Assembly (NCBI GenBank): GCA_002407775.1
Contig: DHOP01000009.1
Coordinates: 32,445-96,444, forward strand
DNA: 64,000 bases
Source: Prevotella sp. UBA5387
Lineage (GTDB): Bacteria > Bacteroidota > Bacteroidia > Bacteroidales > Bacteroidaceae
Reading direction: 5' to 3'
Shown: positions 1 through 8,670 of the stretch, in pieces
Layout of the letters: each line of letters begins with the position of its first letter
Numbering within the stretch: the first letter of the stretch is position 1
Made by a program: the position numbers and the translations under genes
The notes under the pieces: model-generated
What the model saw: the letters and a program-made list of their open reading frames with translations, nothing else
Databases searched by the model: none
Told to the model about the DNA's origin: nothing

Positions 1-604
1 TGGGTCTTGGTCAGGACTACGTGTGAAGGAAGATATTGTGAACCTTTTCAGCGAGGGAGATCAGCGCGCGATGTTCTTTACAGGTGAGGGCACCGATAAA
101 CCACGCACCAAATCCATCTCTAACACATCCGATTACTATCAGGGTTATCCTTCTATCAAGTATCAAAACCTAAACCGCGACGGCTCGGCTGCAGTCAACA
201 AGAACTTCTCTGACGTGGACTTCCCATTCTACAGATTGGCCGATGCATATTTGCTTTACATAGAGGCTGTAAAGCGTGGAGGCAATGGAGACGCTGCGAA
301 GGCTGTACGCTTGTGGAATGCTTTGCAACTAAGGGCATTTGGAAATAACAACCATGATATCGCAAGTTTGTCAGACATTACACTCAATGATATCCTTGAC
401 GAACGTGGTCGTGAACTCTATTGGGAGGCTCATCGCAGAACAGACCTTATCCGGTTCAATAACTTTACCGACAACAAGAACTGGTCTTGGAAGGGTGGAT
501 CACAAGCTGGCGTGCAGAAGATAGACGACAAATACAAGATCTATCCATTGCCATCGACCGACCTTTCGGCCAATCCAAACCTCAAGCAGAACCCCGGTTA
601 CTAA
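1..604 (+). CDS. SusD/RagB-family outer-membrane glycan-binding lipoprotein (3' part only)
   Basis: The reading frame is open from base 2, so this is the last 200 residues of a gene that begins outside the window. SusD proteins are surface lipoproteins that sit on a SusC TonB-dependent transporter and hold the polysaccharide. The visible part has the family's C-terminal marks: a TPR-like helix (RLADAYLLYIEA), the block ILDERGRELYWEAHRRTDLIRF, and the typical ending with YPLP, NPNL and QNPGY. The SusE/F-like gene starts 20 bases after the stop and a GH13 amylase with starch-binding modules follows, so this is probably the starch SusD. SusC would be expected just upstream. Family assignment is firm; substrate is inferred from neighbours. 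Confidence 0.93.
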   Translation, partial: GSWSGLRVKEDIVNLFSEGDQRAMFFTGEGTDKPRTKSISNTSDYYQGYPSIKYQNLNRDGSAAVNKNFSDVDFPFYRLADAYLLYIEAVKRGGNGDAAKAVRLWNALQLRAFGNNNHDIASLSDITLNDILDERGRELYWEAHRRTDLIRFNNFTDNKNWSWKGGSQAGVQKIDDKYKIYPLPSTDLSANPNLKQNPGY

Positions 605-624
605 TCCATAATAATGATTTCGCA

Positions 625-2067
625 ATGAAAAAGATAAAATATTTAGCCCTCATGATGTTGGGATTGCTTTCCCTTGCATCATGTAGCGATGACGATTCTC
701 CCATACTTGACTTCAGTCGAACAGAGCTTCCTAAGCTCAATTCACTGGGACAGAACGTGATGTATGTCTATAACAATCAGAACACTAAGTACGTTTTCAC
801 TTGGAGTCAGGCCCGTTTCTTCTTCAAAGATGCCTATGCATCAACCTCAATTGGTGGTTATGAGAAAGGTGGAGTTACCTATGAGTTGCAATGCGACACT
901 GTAGGCAACAACTTCGCCACCCCTATTAGCGCCGGCAGTGTGACTTCCTTGAACTCCCTGACCATTGATGCGGCTGAGTTGGCAAAGACTATAGAAGCTA
1001 CCTATCCTCAACCAGACAGCATCGTTCCGCTAGAGTTCAGAATCAAAGCACAATTTGGTTCGACCGATACCACGATCATCTATAGTTCAAATGTGCTGCC
1101 CGTGACGCTCAATTACGCCGGCAAACCTGCTGCTCCAGCGCCTGATCATGCACCTTACAAAGTATATGTGGACGACCAAACTGGGTGGGATGCTACCACG
1201 CTTTATATTTGGAATGATGGTGGTAAGGTGAAGGACGGATGGCCAGGTGTAGCTCCTACAAGCACAGAGAAGATAGGAAATACAACCTATAAGGTATGGG
1301 AGCTCGACGAAGCCTATCAGAAAGCCAAAGGCATGCACTTCATTTTCAACAACAATGGAGGCGGAACACAAATCGATGATGTACTTAGTGGCTTTGAATT
1401 CACAGGCAATGTTTACCTTCGTCTCAATGCCGACAAGACGTTCCAGCAACTTCCTGACCCATTCGCAAAGACCATTAGGCTCTATGTGAAGAATACTACG
1501 GGCTGGTCAGACACTTATCTCTACATGTGGAGCAACGGTGGAGATGTCGCCGACCCATGGCCAGGACTAAGGCTCGATGGTGGCAACAAGGTGACGCTCA
1601 ATGGCGTAGAGTACACCGAATATTACTTACCACAGGCTTATGTGGGCAAGACGGGTGCCAACTTCATCTTCAATAACAACGCCGGCTCACAGTTTGACGG
1701 TCCTCAGAACGTGAATCTCGATCACGATCTCGGTGTTACACTGAGTAGCACAGGTGCCAACGAGGAGAATTTACCTGCACGTATCTTTGTTCTTGACGGC
1801 AGTGGTTGGGGCGACCTTAGTCTGTACGCATGGAATGAGACAGGTAATATGGTCGGATGGCCAGGCGTACACTACAGCTTCACTGAGAATATCAACGGTT
1901 TAGAATGGAAAGTCTTTGTTATGCCAAGTGACTATGCCGCCAATGCAGTGAACTATATCTTCAACAACAATGGAGGTGGAAGTCAGTTTGATGCCATGAG
2001 TGGTTACACCATCAAGGGTGAGACTTTTGTCAGCATCACATCGAAATCGTACACAGTAATTGAATAA
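625..2067 (+). CDS. SusE/SusF-like surface lipoprotein with three CBM26-type starch-binding modules
   Basis: A 480-residue protein. I chose the ATG at 625 because it gives a clean lipoprotein signal (lipobox LASC, Cys20); the frame is open further upstream into SusD but without a signal. Cys20 is followed by SDDD, the Bacteroides type of surface lipoprotein export signal. Residues about 21-175 form a SusE-like N-terminal region. Three repeats of about 100 residues follow, at roughly 178-283, 284-385 and 386-480, each with the pattern V-x2-TGW/SGW, LY-x-W, a WPG motif and IFNNN, which fits starch-binding module family 26. The amylase two genes downstream carries one more copy of this module. 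Likely role: holding starch at the cell surface next to SusCD. SusE and SusF are also built from tandem starch-binding domains, but the exact module family is from memory. Confidence 0.9.
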   Translation: MKKIKYLALMMLGLLSLASCSDDDSPILDFSRTELPKLNSLGQNVMYVYNNQNTKYVFTWSQARFFFKDAYASTSIGGYEKGGVTYELQCDTVGNNFATPISAGSVTSLNSLTIDAAELAKTIEATYPQPDSIVPLEFRIKAQFGSTDTTIIYSSNVLPVTLNYAGKPAAPAPDHAPYKVYVDDQTGWDATTLYIWNDGGKVKDGWPGVAPTSTEKIGNTTYKVWELDEAYQKAKGMHFIFNNNGGGTQIDDVLSGFEFTGNVYLRLNADKTFQQLPDPFAKTIRLYVKNTTGWSDTYLYMWSNGGDVADPWPGLRLDGGNKVTLNGVEYTEYYLPQAYVGKTGANFIFNNNAGSQFDGPQNVNLDHDLGVTLSSTGANEENLPARIFVLDGSGWGDLSLYAWNETGNMVGWPGVHYSFTENINGLEWKVFVMPSDYAANAVNYIFNNNGGGSQFDAMSGYTIKGETFVSITSKSYTVIE

Positions 2068-2105
2068 AAAACTTGCACCAAAAACATATAGATGTATTGT
2101 GTTTT

Positions 2106-2561
2106 ATGAGAAATCTAATGTTAGTTCTACTTATGCAAGCTTGGTCTGTCTGCGCTTCGGCGCAGGCAGATCTTATTCACCTTGCCGCAGACAAGTTCAC
2201 CAATGCCCAAGCGGGCAATGTGTTGACTGTCGAACCGACGTTCTTCCGTAATGCCGTACAGCAGTTGGAAATGAATGGCAACATACTTGCCACTTCTAAA
2301 ACCACAGCTGGAAGCATTGTCTACACACTTACACAAGTTGATATTGACAAGTTAAAGGCTACCGGGATGGACATGAAGCTTACTAATGGCACTATCATTT
2401 ATATATTCCTCAATGATGCCACCACAGGGATATCCAACCCCATTAGTGCCGACATATCAGCACCCCCTGGACTTATATACTCATTAGACGGCCGTCGCCT
2501 CAACCAGGCTCCAAGCCAAGGAATATACATCACGAACGGCAAGAAACATCTTGCCCACTAA
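2106..2561 (+). CDS. small secreted protein of unknown function in the starch locus
   Basis: A 151-residue protein lying between the SusE/F-like gene and the amylase. The ATG at 2106 places a hydrophobic signal peptide (MRNLMLVLLMQAWSVCASAQA) at the N-terminus with a probable cut after ASA; an in-frame start at 2073 would add 11 residues ahead of it. The mature part has no catalytic motif I recognise. The C-terminus (YSLDGRRL, then GIYI and NGKK) resembles the short sorting-like tails common on secreted Prevotella proteins, which may be reduced type IX secretion signals. The stop is 2 bases before the first ATG of the amylase, so the two are probably translated together. Function unknown; a role in starch use is only suggested by position. 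Confidence 0.75.
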   Translation: MRNLMLVLLMQAWSVCASAQADLIHLAADKFTNAQAGNVLTVEPTFFRNAVQQLEMNGNILATSKTTAGSIVYTLTQVDIDKLKATGMDMKLTNGTIIYIFLNDATTGISNPISADISAPPGLIYSLDGRRLNQAPSQGIYITNGKKHLAH

Positions 2562-2563
2562 TC

Positions 2564-4378
2564 ATGATTATGAACAGCATGAAAAAAACGATATTATCAC
2601 TTCTCGCTTTAATCATGGCCTGCACTCTACAGGCTCAAAGCACACAGACTCTTTATAAGGCTACTCCGAGAGCTAACTCAAAGATTTACGTACAGGACAA
2701 CACTGGATGGAATGACCTTTCGCTTTATGCATGGATTGGATCTGGCGAGAATGGAAACATGAAGCCCTGGCCAGGAATCCATTATACTGGTGTTACAACC
2801 ATTGCAGGGAACCCATATAAGGTACTCGAAATGACCTCAAGCTATGAGGGACAACCACTCAACTGGATATTCAACAACAACAATGGGGGAAAGCAATTTG
2901 ATGCAATGAAAAACTTCACGCTCACTGACGACCTCTATATGCGTATCACTGCCACAGGCTACGAGTTGCTTGCCGACCCTGATCCGATACCCGCCGTTGC
3001 GCCTGTTTACGGCACTTCTACAGCTTACGACAACGTTGGAACCAAGCCACTGAGCGATAACCATCGTGTCATCTACCAGATCAACCTGTACGACTTCACC
3101 GCCGAAGGTACCTTTGCAGCTGCCCAAGCACGTCTCGATGAGCTGCAAAAGCTTGGCATAGACATAGTATGGCTGATGCCTATCTTCCCCAGAAGCAATG
3201 TCAACAAGTGGGGCACGCTTGGCTCTCCATATGCACCCAAGAGCTATTACAAGACCAATCCTGACCATGGTACGATGGAAGACTTCAAGGCTTTCGTTAT
3301 TGCAGCACATCAGCGGGGCATGAAAGTGTGGCTCGATTGGGTTCCCAACCATACCGCCATGGACGCAGACTGGATAACAGAGCACCCAGAATACTACTAC
3401 AAAGAGAATGGCAACTTTTACCATCCCAGTAGTGGTTCGATCTTATACGGAGATGTTTATCAGCTCGATATGCGCGACACCAACCCCGCTACACAGCAGG
3501 CTATGACAGATGCCATGTGCTTTTGGGTGGACAACACTGACGTAGACGGCTTCCGTTGCGACTTCATTTCGAGCCCTTTTATACCCACAAGCTTTTGGCT
3601 AAATGTGATTCCAGAGCTGCGCAAGCATAAGCCCAGCGTGGAAGTAATGGCTGAAGCGGATCTATCTGGTTCTGTACCAAGGCTGCTTCCAGCCGATTGG
3701 GACTTCGATTATGCCTGGGGTTTCGAGGAGAACTTGGAGCAAGCAGCCAAGCTTTCGACCGGCGAGGGCATCACGGTTAAGAGTTATCTTGCAAGTCTTT
3801 GGAACAACACGGACTATGGCAATGGCATAGACCGCATGGTTTACCTTGACAATCACGACCGGAATGCCGATCATGGCACAGTGAAGACGCGCTTCGGAAA
3901 TAAGCTCGGAGCTTATTACACGTTGCAATTCACTGCTTACGGCATGCCGCTCATCTACAATGGAGACGAGACTGGTTACGATAAGGTCATGCCTATCGTG
4001 GAGATATTACCCATTGACTGGACTTATGCCGATCCACAAATCAAGAACACTGTCTCTACCCTTGTGGCTCTGAAGCACACTGTTCCTGCTTTTGCCAATG
4101 GCAATGTAAGCGAGCGCGGAAGCATCAGATACCTGAGTACGGACAACGGCAATGTACTTGCTTATGAGCGTAGCAACGGTGATAGCCGTGCTTTGGTTAT
4201 CCTTAACTTCGGTAGTCAGAGTGCAACGGTAGCAGTGAATGGCGTGTATGCAGGTAACTATACGCAGCTATTAAATAGCGAGACCATCTCCCAAGGCGCA
4301 TCTCAACGTACTGCGACTCTTAGCGAGAGTACTCGTTTCTCCATTCCTGCCTATGGCTATCATGTTTATGTGAAGTGA
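2564..4378 (+). CDS. secreted GH13 alpha-amylase with N-terminal starch-binding module
   Basis: A 604-residue glycoside hydrolase family 13 enzyme that hydrolyses alpha-1,4-glucans. In-frame ATGs at 2564, 2570 and 2579 are all possible; the signal peptide ends near LQAQ. Residues about 40-137 are a CBM26-like module of the same type as in the SusE/F-like protein. The catalytic barrel starts near residue 166 and holds all four GH13 regions: LDWVPNH (Asp258, His263), GFRCD (nucleophile Asp333), AEA (acid/base Glu364) and DNHD (Asp432). A small beta domain closes the protein after about residue 530. It is the last gene of the locus and should release oligosaccharides for import by SusCD. There is no lipobox, so it may be periplasmic or exported. 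Confidence 0.95.
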   Translation: MIMNSMKKTILSLLALIMACTLQAQSTQTLYKATPRANSKIYVQDNTGWNDLSLYAWIGSGENGNMKPWPGIHYTGVTTIAGNPYKVLEMTSSYEGQPLNWIFNNNNGGKQFDAMKNFTLTDDLYMRITATGYELLADPDPIPAVAPVYGTSTAYDNVGTKPLSDNHRVIYQINLYDFTAEGTFAAAQARLDELQKLGIDIVWLMPIFPRSNVNKWGTLGSPYAPKSYYKTNPDHGTMEDFKAFVIAAHQRGMKVWLDWVPNHTAMDADWITEHPEYYYKENGNFYHPSSGSILYGDVYQLDMRDTNPATQQAMTDAMCFWVDNTDVDGFRCDFISSPFIPTSFWLNVIPELRKHKPSVEVMAEADLSGSVPRLLPADWDFDYAWGFEENLEQAAKLSTGEGITVKSYLASLWNNTDYGNGIDRMVYLDNHDRNADHGTVKTRFGNKLGAYYTLQFTAYGMPLIYNGDETGYDKVMPIVEILPIDWTYADPQIKNTVSTLVALKHTVPAFANGNVSERGSIRYLSTDNGNVLAYERSNGDSRALVILNFGSQSATVAVNGVYAGNYTQLLNSETISQGASQRTATLSESTRFSIPAYGYHVYVK

Positions 4379-4851
4379 TGGAGCAAAGCCTTGGCAATAC
4401 TGGATGTTAGCCAGATTGAATATTTAGGATAACTATTGCCGTATGCTTGCTTTTCCGCACAAGGGCAATTATCTGTTCAGTATAATTGATTCATATCGTG
4501 ATTCAATTTGATTTATGGTGTGATTCAATTTGATTCACTCTCTGATTCAATTTGATTCACTCTCTGATTCAATTTGATTCACAACCCGAATGGAGCCTTC
4601 TTGCATGATGACAAGGACAAGCTGAGAAAATCAACAACGCCAGTTGGGCAACTCCAAAGCATGATAATGCCTGATGTGAGGAAGATTAGCTTTATGGATT
4701 ATTATGTCCATAAGGATTGATCCTGATGCATTTGCTTGTCTGCAATATAAGCAGTCGTGCCCAAAAGCATAGGTGCTTGCTTATACCTTCCTTTCATTAT
4801 CTCTTACCATATCATCCTTTTTGATTTGAACGATAGATTTTCAGCATCTTA
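4379..4851. other. convergent intergenic region containing repeat array A
   Basis: These 473 bases separate the amylase (+) from the end of the membrane-protein operon (-). Apart from the repeat array at 4476-4582 I see no open frame with coding character, no RNA gene and no clear terminator hairpin. Confidence 0.7.
4476..4582. repeat. dispersed palindrome array, locus A (4 units plus a decayed fifth)
   Basis: Four 19-bp units begin at 4498, 4520, 4542 and 4564, exactly 22 bases apart. They fit GTRWWWCAAWTTGWWWYAC; the unit at 4520 is perfect, and those at 4542 and 4564 have C in place of the first G. A decayed unit one period upstream (4476-4494) keeps only the right half (TTGATTCAT). Spacers are GGT, TCT, TCT. 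The same design occurs at 15122, 25636, 39893 and 56075. Function unknown. Confidence 0.95.
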
Positions 4852-6198
4852 TTAAAGAAAGTGATTGATTATGATTTGACCATTATGTATCCAAAGCGTA
4901 ATAGTTATTGCAAAGACAACACTTCTCCAAGGATAAACCATTTTGGAGGGTAATGACTTAAACAAATAGCCAAAAGCAACAGGGATAACAAACATCCAAC
5001 CAGACGCCATGATGTATACCTCGTTTATTGCAAAGCCCAAAATCAGGTTAAGCATGATGTCGATGCCTAGCCAACAAAGCAACATTTGCAGAAGTTTTTG
5101 CCTTCGTCCAACCCATATTCCGGCAAAAAAGATGAGCGTCACAACAGCCACTAAAGCATAAGGAAACCAGGACCGATAATGAACAATCATTGGGCGATCT
5201 TTCAATGTATCTTTTAACGCGTAGTCTTTGTGGAGCATCATTGACTCGCCAAGGAAATTTTCGATGATGGTTGGAATGCGTGGTGTAGCAAAATCCATCA
5301 TATAAAGTAGTCCACTTGGGCGGAAATGCTTTGGACCGTTTTGTGCAATCCATTTAGCTTGGGCGTCGATCTGCTGTTGGGTTAAACCATTTTTCTTTTC
5401 GTTAGCTTTGGCAATGGTTTCATATTTCTTCTTCTGAGGCACCTCATAGACTTGATATTGATATTGTCTAATGGCCATAAGAGCTATCAAAGGCAAAACT
5501 ACACCTAAAAGAAAGAACTTTGGTCTGAAAGCTTTTCGGCCATTACAGAACCCACCGGCAACGATGGTTTTCAAACCGTTTGACGTGGCAATTCCAGACG
5601 TAAAGAAGAGCAGAATCATTGATTGCCATGATTTCAGCATCCGTCCTTGTTGCATACACTTGCCCACAATGTAGGCTGTCATCGTAAGCAGCATCATAGA
5701 AATGGCAAAATGCTCAGGCACCATTGTCGCAAGTAGTACATGACCAAAGGAAAAGAGCAAGGCAACCAATAGCAGTGCATCAAGCCGACGCAGACCTAAA
5801 AGTTCGTGTAGTATGCGATATACGAAGATAACAGTATAGACTGCGGAAAAGATAATGATTATACCTACAAAGATAACGGCAAAATTTACATCTATTACCT
5901 TCATCAACCAACTGTTCAACAGATACATCGGATACAGGAAAGTGTAGTATAGCGGATGCCGAATTGACCTGAAGATGATACGACCTTCTGAAATGACATA
6001 CCACGAAGTGCAGTCGTATCCAGATACGTTATATCGAGTAGAGAATATTGTCCAAAATCCCCCTGATGCGCCATCTGTGTATGCCTTCCAATGTACGCCA
6101 ACAAGAAGGGCGTTGAGCGCAAAAAAAACTAATAAGGCGACGAGTGCCAATCCCCGTTCCCCACGCTTGATGCAAAATATCTTTAGCGGATTCGTCAT
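4852..6198 (-). CDS. polytopic membrane protein, paralogue of the next gene; possible GT-C-type glycosyltransferase
   Basis: A 448-residue protein with about ten hydrophobic segments. It aligns throughout with the neighbour at 6235-7674: both start with a short basic segment, have an S-x-W/Y loop ending in RHPL after the first membrane span, the motif VPEHF/VPDHF, ENFLGES/ENLLGES and GFAINEVYIM/GFGINEIYIM. I recall such proteins being grouped as DUF6080. An acidic/RHPL loop after the first span is reminiscent of GT-C glycosyltransferases that take sugars from polyprenyl phosphates, but this is inference. It is the last gene of the operon, 36 bases after its paralogue, with shorter soluble loops. 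Function not established. Confidence 0.8.
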   Translation of the reverse strand: MTNPLKIFCIKRGERGLALVALLVFFALNALLVGVHWKAYTDGASGGFWTIFSTRYNVSGYDCTSWYVISEGRIIFRSIRHPLYYTFLYPMYLLNSWLMKVIDVNFAVIFVGIIIIFSAVYTVIFVYRILHELLGLRRLDALLLVALLFSFGHVLLATMVPEHFAISMMLLTMTAYIVGKCMQQGRMLKSWQSMILLFFTSGIATSNGLKTIVAGGFCNGRKAFRPKFFLLGVVLPLIALMAIRQYQYQVYEVPQKKKYETIAKANEKKNGLTQQQIDAQAKWIAQNGPKHFRPSGLLYMMDFATPRIPTIIENFLGESMMLHKDYALKDTLKDRPMIVHYRSWFPYALVAVVTLIFFAGIWVGRRQKLLQMLLCWLGIDIMLNLILGFAINEVYIMASGWMFVIPVAFGYLFKSLPSKMVYPWRSVVFAITITLWIHNGQIIINHFL

Positions 6199-6234
6199 TT
6201 TGAATAACTGAAGCTAAGTGATGAGTATTAATTA

Positions 6235-7674
6235 TTAATTGAGTAAATATCCGACAAACAAAGAGCCATTCCATGCCATGAGGAATAGAACTATCGTTAG
6301 TACGGTAAGCCTTAATGGGATGTGAAGTTTACCATTTGAAACCTTCTTGAACAAGTAACCCATAGCAATTGGAAAAACAAAGAGCCAGTGGGCAGACATA
6401 ATATATATCTCGTTGATTCCAAAACCAAGTACAACATGAATAAGCATATCAAAGGCGAGGAAGCTCAATGCCAACCATAGAAAGCGGCTGCGACGACCAC
6501 ACCATATACCGACAAGGAAAAGAACCACAAGCAGCGCCTCTATAATATAGTTGATGGCAAACCGATATTTCACAATGACAGGACGACTAACGAGGTTGTC
6601 CTTCAGTAGGTAATCGGAATGGAGCTGAATGGATTCGCCTAAAAGATTCTCTACAATCGATGGCCATCGTGCAGTGGTGACATCAGTCCACTGAGAGAAT
6701 TCGCCATGAGCAATAGGCTTACCAATATTCTTACGCCAGGGTTTCTTGTTATTTCGGGCTTGGCGTGCAGCCACCTGTTTGTTGAGAACTCGTTGTATTC
6801 CTGCTTGGATAGCTGCCGAATCCTTTAGTCTTGTAGTGTCACGGAAAGCCTTTGCAACACGTGCTTGTCTAATGCTATCGACCTCAGCGCGCTTTTGTTG
6901 GCGGGCTGCATACTTTGGCTTTTCATAGATTTTCCATTCCCATCTGGCCGTCCCCCAAATTATTGCACACGGTAACAATACTACCAAAAGTATGTTTACA
7001 GGATGCCAGAAACGCTTGCCATTGACAAAAAGATTCGCCAAGAGCACCTTTATGCCGTTGTTTAGCGAGATACCTGCAGTGATAAAGAATAAAAGAATAG
7101 TTTGCCAACGGGAGAGAGAATTCTTGGATTGAATCTTTCGTCCTGCCACATAGAGCGTGAGAACAAGCATGAACATTGACAGAATGAAGTGGTCGGGAAC
7201 GCATGACGAAAGCATAATGAGGGCAAAACTATAGGTCAATGCGCCAAGCAACCACGAGTCTATCCATGGTAAATGGATAATATCGCGGAAGATACGACAT
7301 AGGAAAATAAACGCATAGAAGGCACAAAAGACCAAGACAAAGGCCACAATAAACTGTACAAAGTTATACCCTGTCAGAGCCATTAGACCTCTGTTGAGCT
7401 GTGCTGGAAGCCACCAGAAGAAGGCAAGAAGCGGATGCCGATAGATATTATAATAAGCGTCCCAATCAGATACTACGGCATAAGTTAGTGGATCAAAGCC
7501 TGATATATGGAATGTGCGTGTGAAAAGGCGCTTATAATTGTCGCTCGAATTGATAAACTGCTGTATGTACTGCGCAATGACCATGGCATTGAGAGCTACG
7601 ATATAGAGCATTGCTACAAGTGCTGCCCACCGCTCTTCATGTCTGATTTTGAAGATTCCTATTATTCTTTTCAT
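6235..7674 (-). CDS. polytopic membrane protein, paralogue of 4852-6198; possible GT-C-type glycosyltransferase
   Basis: A 479-residue multi-span membrane protein sharing the motifs listed for its downstream paralogue, including SDWDAYYNIYRHPLL after the first span and VPDHF. Unlike the paralogue it has a long, highly charged Ala/Arg/Lys-rich loop (roughly residues 255-320). It starts 3 bases after the GtrA stop, so it is co-translated with the lipid-carrier genes upstream. The context (UbiA-type transferase, HAD phosphatase, GtrA) suggests it uses a polyprenyl-linked sugar made by that module. Probably the result of tandem duplication. The family (DUF6080 by recollection) has no established biochemistry. 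Confidence 0.8.
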   Translation of the reverse strand: MKRIIGIFKIRHEERWAALVAMLYIVALNAMVIAQYIQQFINSSDNYKRLFTRTFHISGFDPLTYAVVSDWDAYYNIYRHPLLAFFWWLPAQLNRGLMALTGYNFVQFIVAFVLVFCAFYAFIFLCRIFRDIIHLPWIDSWLLGALTYSFALIMLSSCVPDHFILSMFMLVLTLYVAGRKIQSKNSLSRWQTILLFFITAGISLNNGIKVLLANLFVNGKRFWHPVNILLVVLLPCAIIWGTARWEWKIYEKPKYAARQQKRAEVDSIRQARVAKAFRDTTRLKDSAAIQAGIQRVLNKQVAARQARNNKKPWRKNIGKPIAHGEFSQWTDVTTARWPSIVENLLGESIQLHSDYLLKDNLVSRPVIVKYRFAINYIIEALLVVLFLVGIWCGRRSRFLWLALSFLAFDMLIHVVLGFGINEIYIMSAHWLFVFPIAMGYLFKKVSNGKLHIPLRLTVLTIVLFLMAWNGSLFVGYLLN

Positions 7675-7677
7675 CGT

Positions 7678-8082
7678 TTACCGCTTCAAAAAGAACCTCA
7701 CCAAGAGGAAATTAATAGGCACACAGATGGCAAACATAGGTATTGGAGCAAGTGGTTTGGACACGCCTACCTTGATGAAAAGCCATAGCAGAAGCATCTG
7801 TAGGCAATAGTTGATGACGTGGCTCAATGCAAATCCTGCCCCCCGACGGGCGTTAGGCCTGACCCGAAAGGTAAAATGGGTGCTAGCAAAGAAGTTGAAC
7901 AGGAAACTCAGGGCGTAGCCAACGGTGTTGGCAATCCCCGCATTGACCCAACGAAGCATAAGCAGATAGATGCCGTATTGTAGCAAAGTGGCTACCACTC
8001 CTACAATTCCGAAGCGAACAACCTCACCTAATCGTTGCATCTTCTCGCTATCTAAATGGCTTATAATGGGCTTCATCTGCAT
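7678..8082 (-). CDS. GtrA-family membrane protein
   Basis: A 134-residue protein with four hydrophobic segments and the GtrA pattern: RFGIVGVVATLLQYGIYLLM at the first span and YALSFLFNFFASTHFTF between spans two and three. GtrA proteins are linked to transfer of polyprenyl-phosphate sugars across the membrane; mycobacterial Rv3789 acts beside the arabinose-lipid pathway. The start at 8082 overlaps the HAD gene by 35 bases; an internal Met at 8040 would remove the overlap and is equally plausible. Next to a DPPR-synthase-like gene the parallel with the mycobacterial arrangement is suggestive. Confidence 0.88.
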   Translation of the reverse strand: MQMKPIISHLDSEKMQRLGEVVRFGIVGVVATLLQYGIYLLMLRWVNAGIANTVGYALSFLFNFFASTHFTFRVRPNARRGAGFALSHVINYCLQMLLLWLFIKVGVSKPLAPIPMFAICVPINFLLVRFFLKR

Positions 8083-8653
8083 AACTTAACATCTCTTTGT
8101 CGCCACGGCTATCGCCGAATGCTGCAATATAATAGGTAGAACGAGGTTGAGGAAGTAAGGCTTTGATACGTCGAACCTTCTCTGCTCCAAAACAGTTGGG
8201 GGTAAGAAAGCGCCCCGTTACAACACCTTCTTTTGTCTCTATCTGTGTGCCTACAACGTGAGGAGAACCTTGTGGCAAGGTCTCGAAGAACGGGCAGACC
8301 CAGTTATCGATGCTAGCGCTCACTACAAAAACATGCGCACCGTCCTCCAATGCATGTTGCATTTCTGCTAATCCAAGCGGACGCAACAATCGTTCACGAT
8401 GGTCTTGAGCAAAGGAGTGGCATAGTTGGTCAAACTTCTCAATATCAATACCCTTGAAGAAGTGAGCAAATACTTTTTGCTTTGCCTTGCCATTGGAGTA
8501 TAAATGCAGCTTCATCATTACTAGCAGAGGGGAATAAAGCAACAGTCCTAGCCAGAAACGACATGCTCCCTTGGCATAGATGATAAAGGCCAAGAGTGTA
8601 TCACGTGTGGTCAACGTACCATCGAAGTCAAAAAGATATACTTTATTGCCCAT
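8048..8653 (-). CDS. HAD-superfamily (subfamily IB-like) phosphatase
   Basis: A 201-residue HAD hydrolase. Motif I is FDFDGTLT with nucleophile Asp9 and acid/base Asp11; motif II is in VVSAS; motif IV is GDSRGDKEM. The hydrophobic stretch around residues 25-45 suggests membrane association, as in phosphatidylglycerophosphatase C-like members. It lies 17 bases downstream of the UbiA gene. A reasonable reading is that it removes the phosphate from a polyprenyl-phosphoryl-5-phosphoribose made by the UbiA enzyme, the step assigned to a PAP2-type protein in mycobacteria. The sequence proves only the fold and active-site residues; the substrate is inferred. Confidence 0.88.
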   Translation of the reverse strand: MGNKVYLFDFDGTLTTRDTLLAFIIYAKGACRFWLGLLLYSPLLVMMKLHLYSNGKAKQKVFAHFFKGIDIEKFDQLCHSFAQDHRERLLRPLGLAEMQHALEDGAHVFVVSASIDNWVCPFFETLPQGSPHVVGTQIETKEGVVTGRFLTPNCFGAEKVRRIKALLPQPRSTYYIAAFGDSRGDKEMLSYADEAHYKPFR

Positions 8654-8670
8654 AACTTCTAGCTTTTAAC

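Noticed and set aside
487..624. Upstream extension of the SusE/F-like frame into the SusD gene
   Set aside because: It overlaps SusD and removes the lipoprotein signal from the N-terminus; ATG 625 is the sensible start.
2837..3424. 195-residue open frame antisense to the amylase
   Set aside because: It mirrors conserved GH13 coding sequence, has no start context or family resemblance, and is a shadow.
4476..4582. Repeat array A (and B-E) as a CRISPR array
   Set aside because: The spacing between repeats is only 3 bases, spacers cannot encode guides, unit number is fixed at four, and no cas genes are present.
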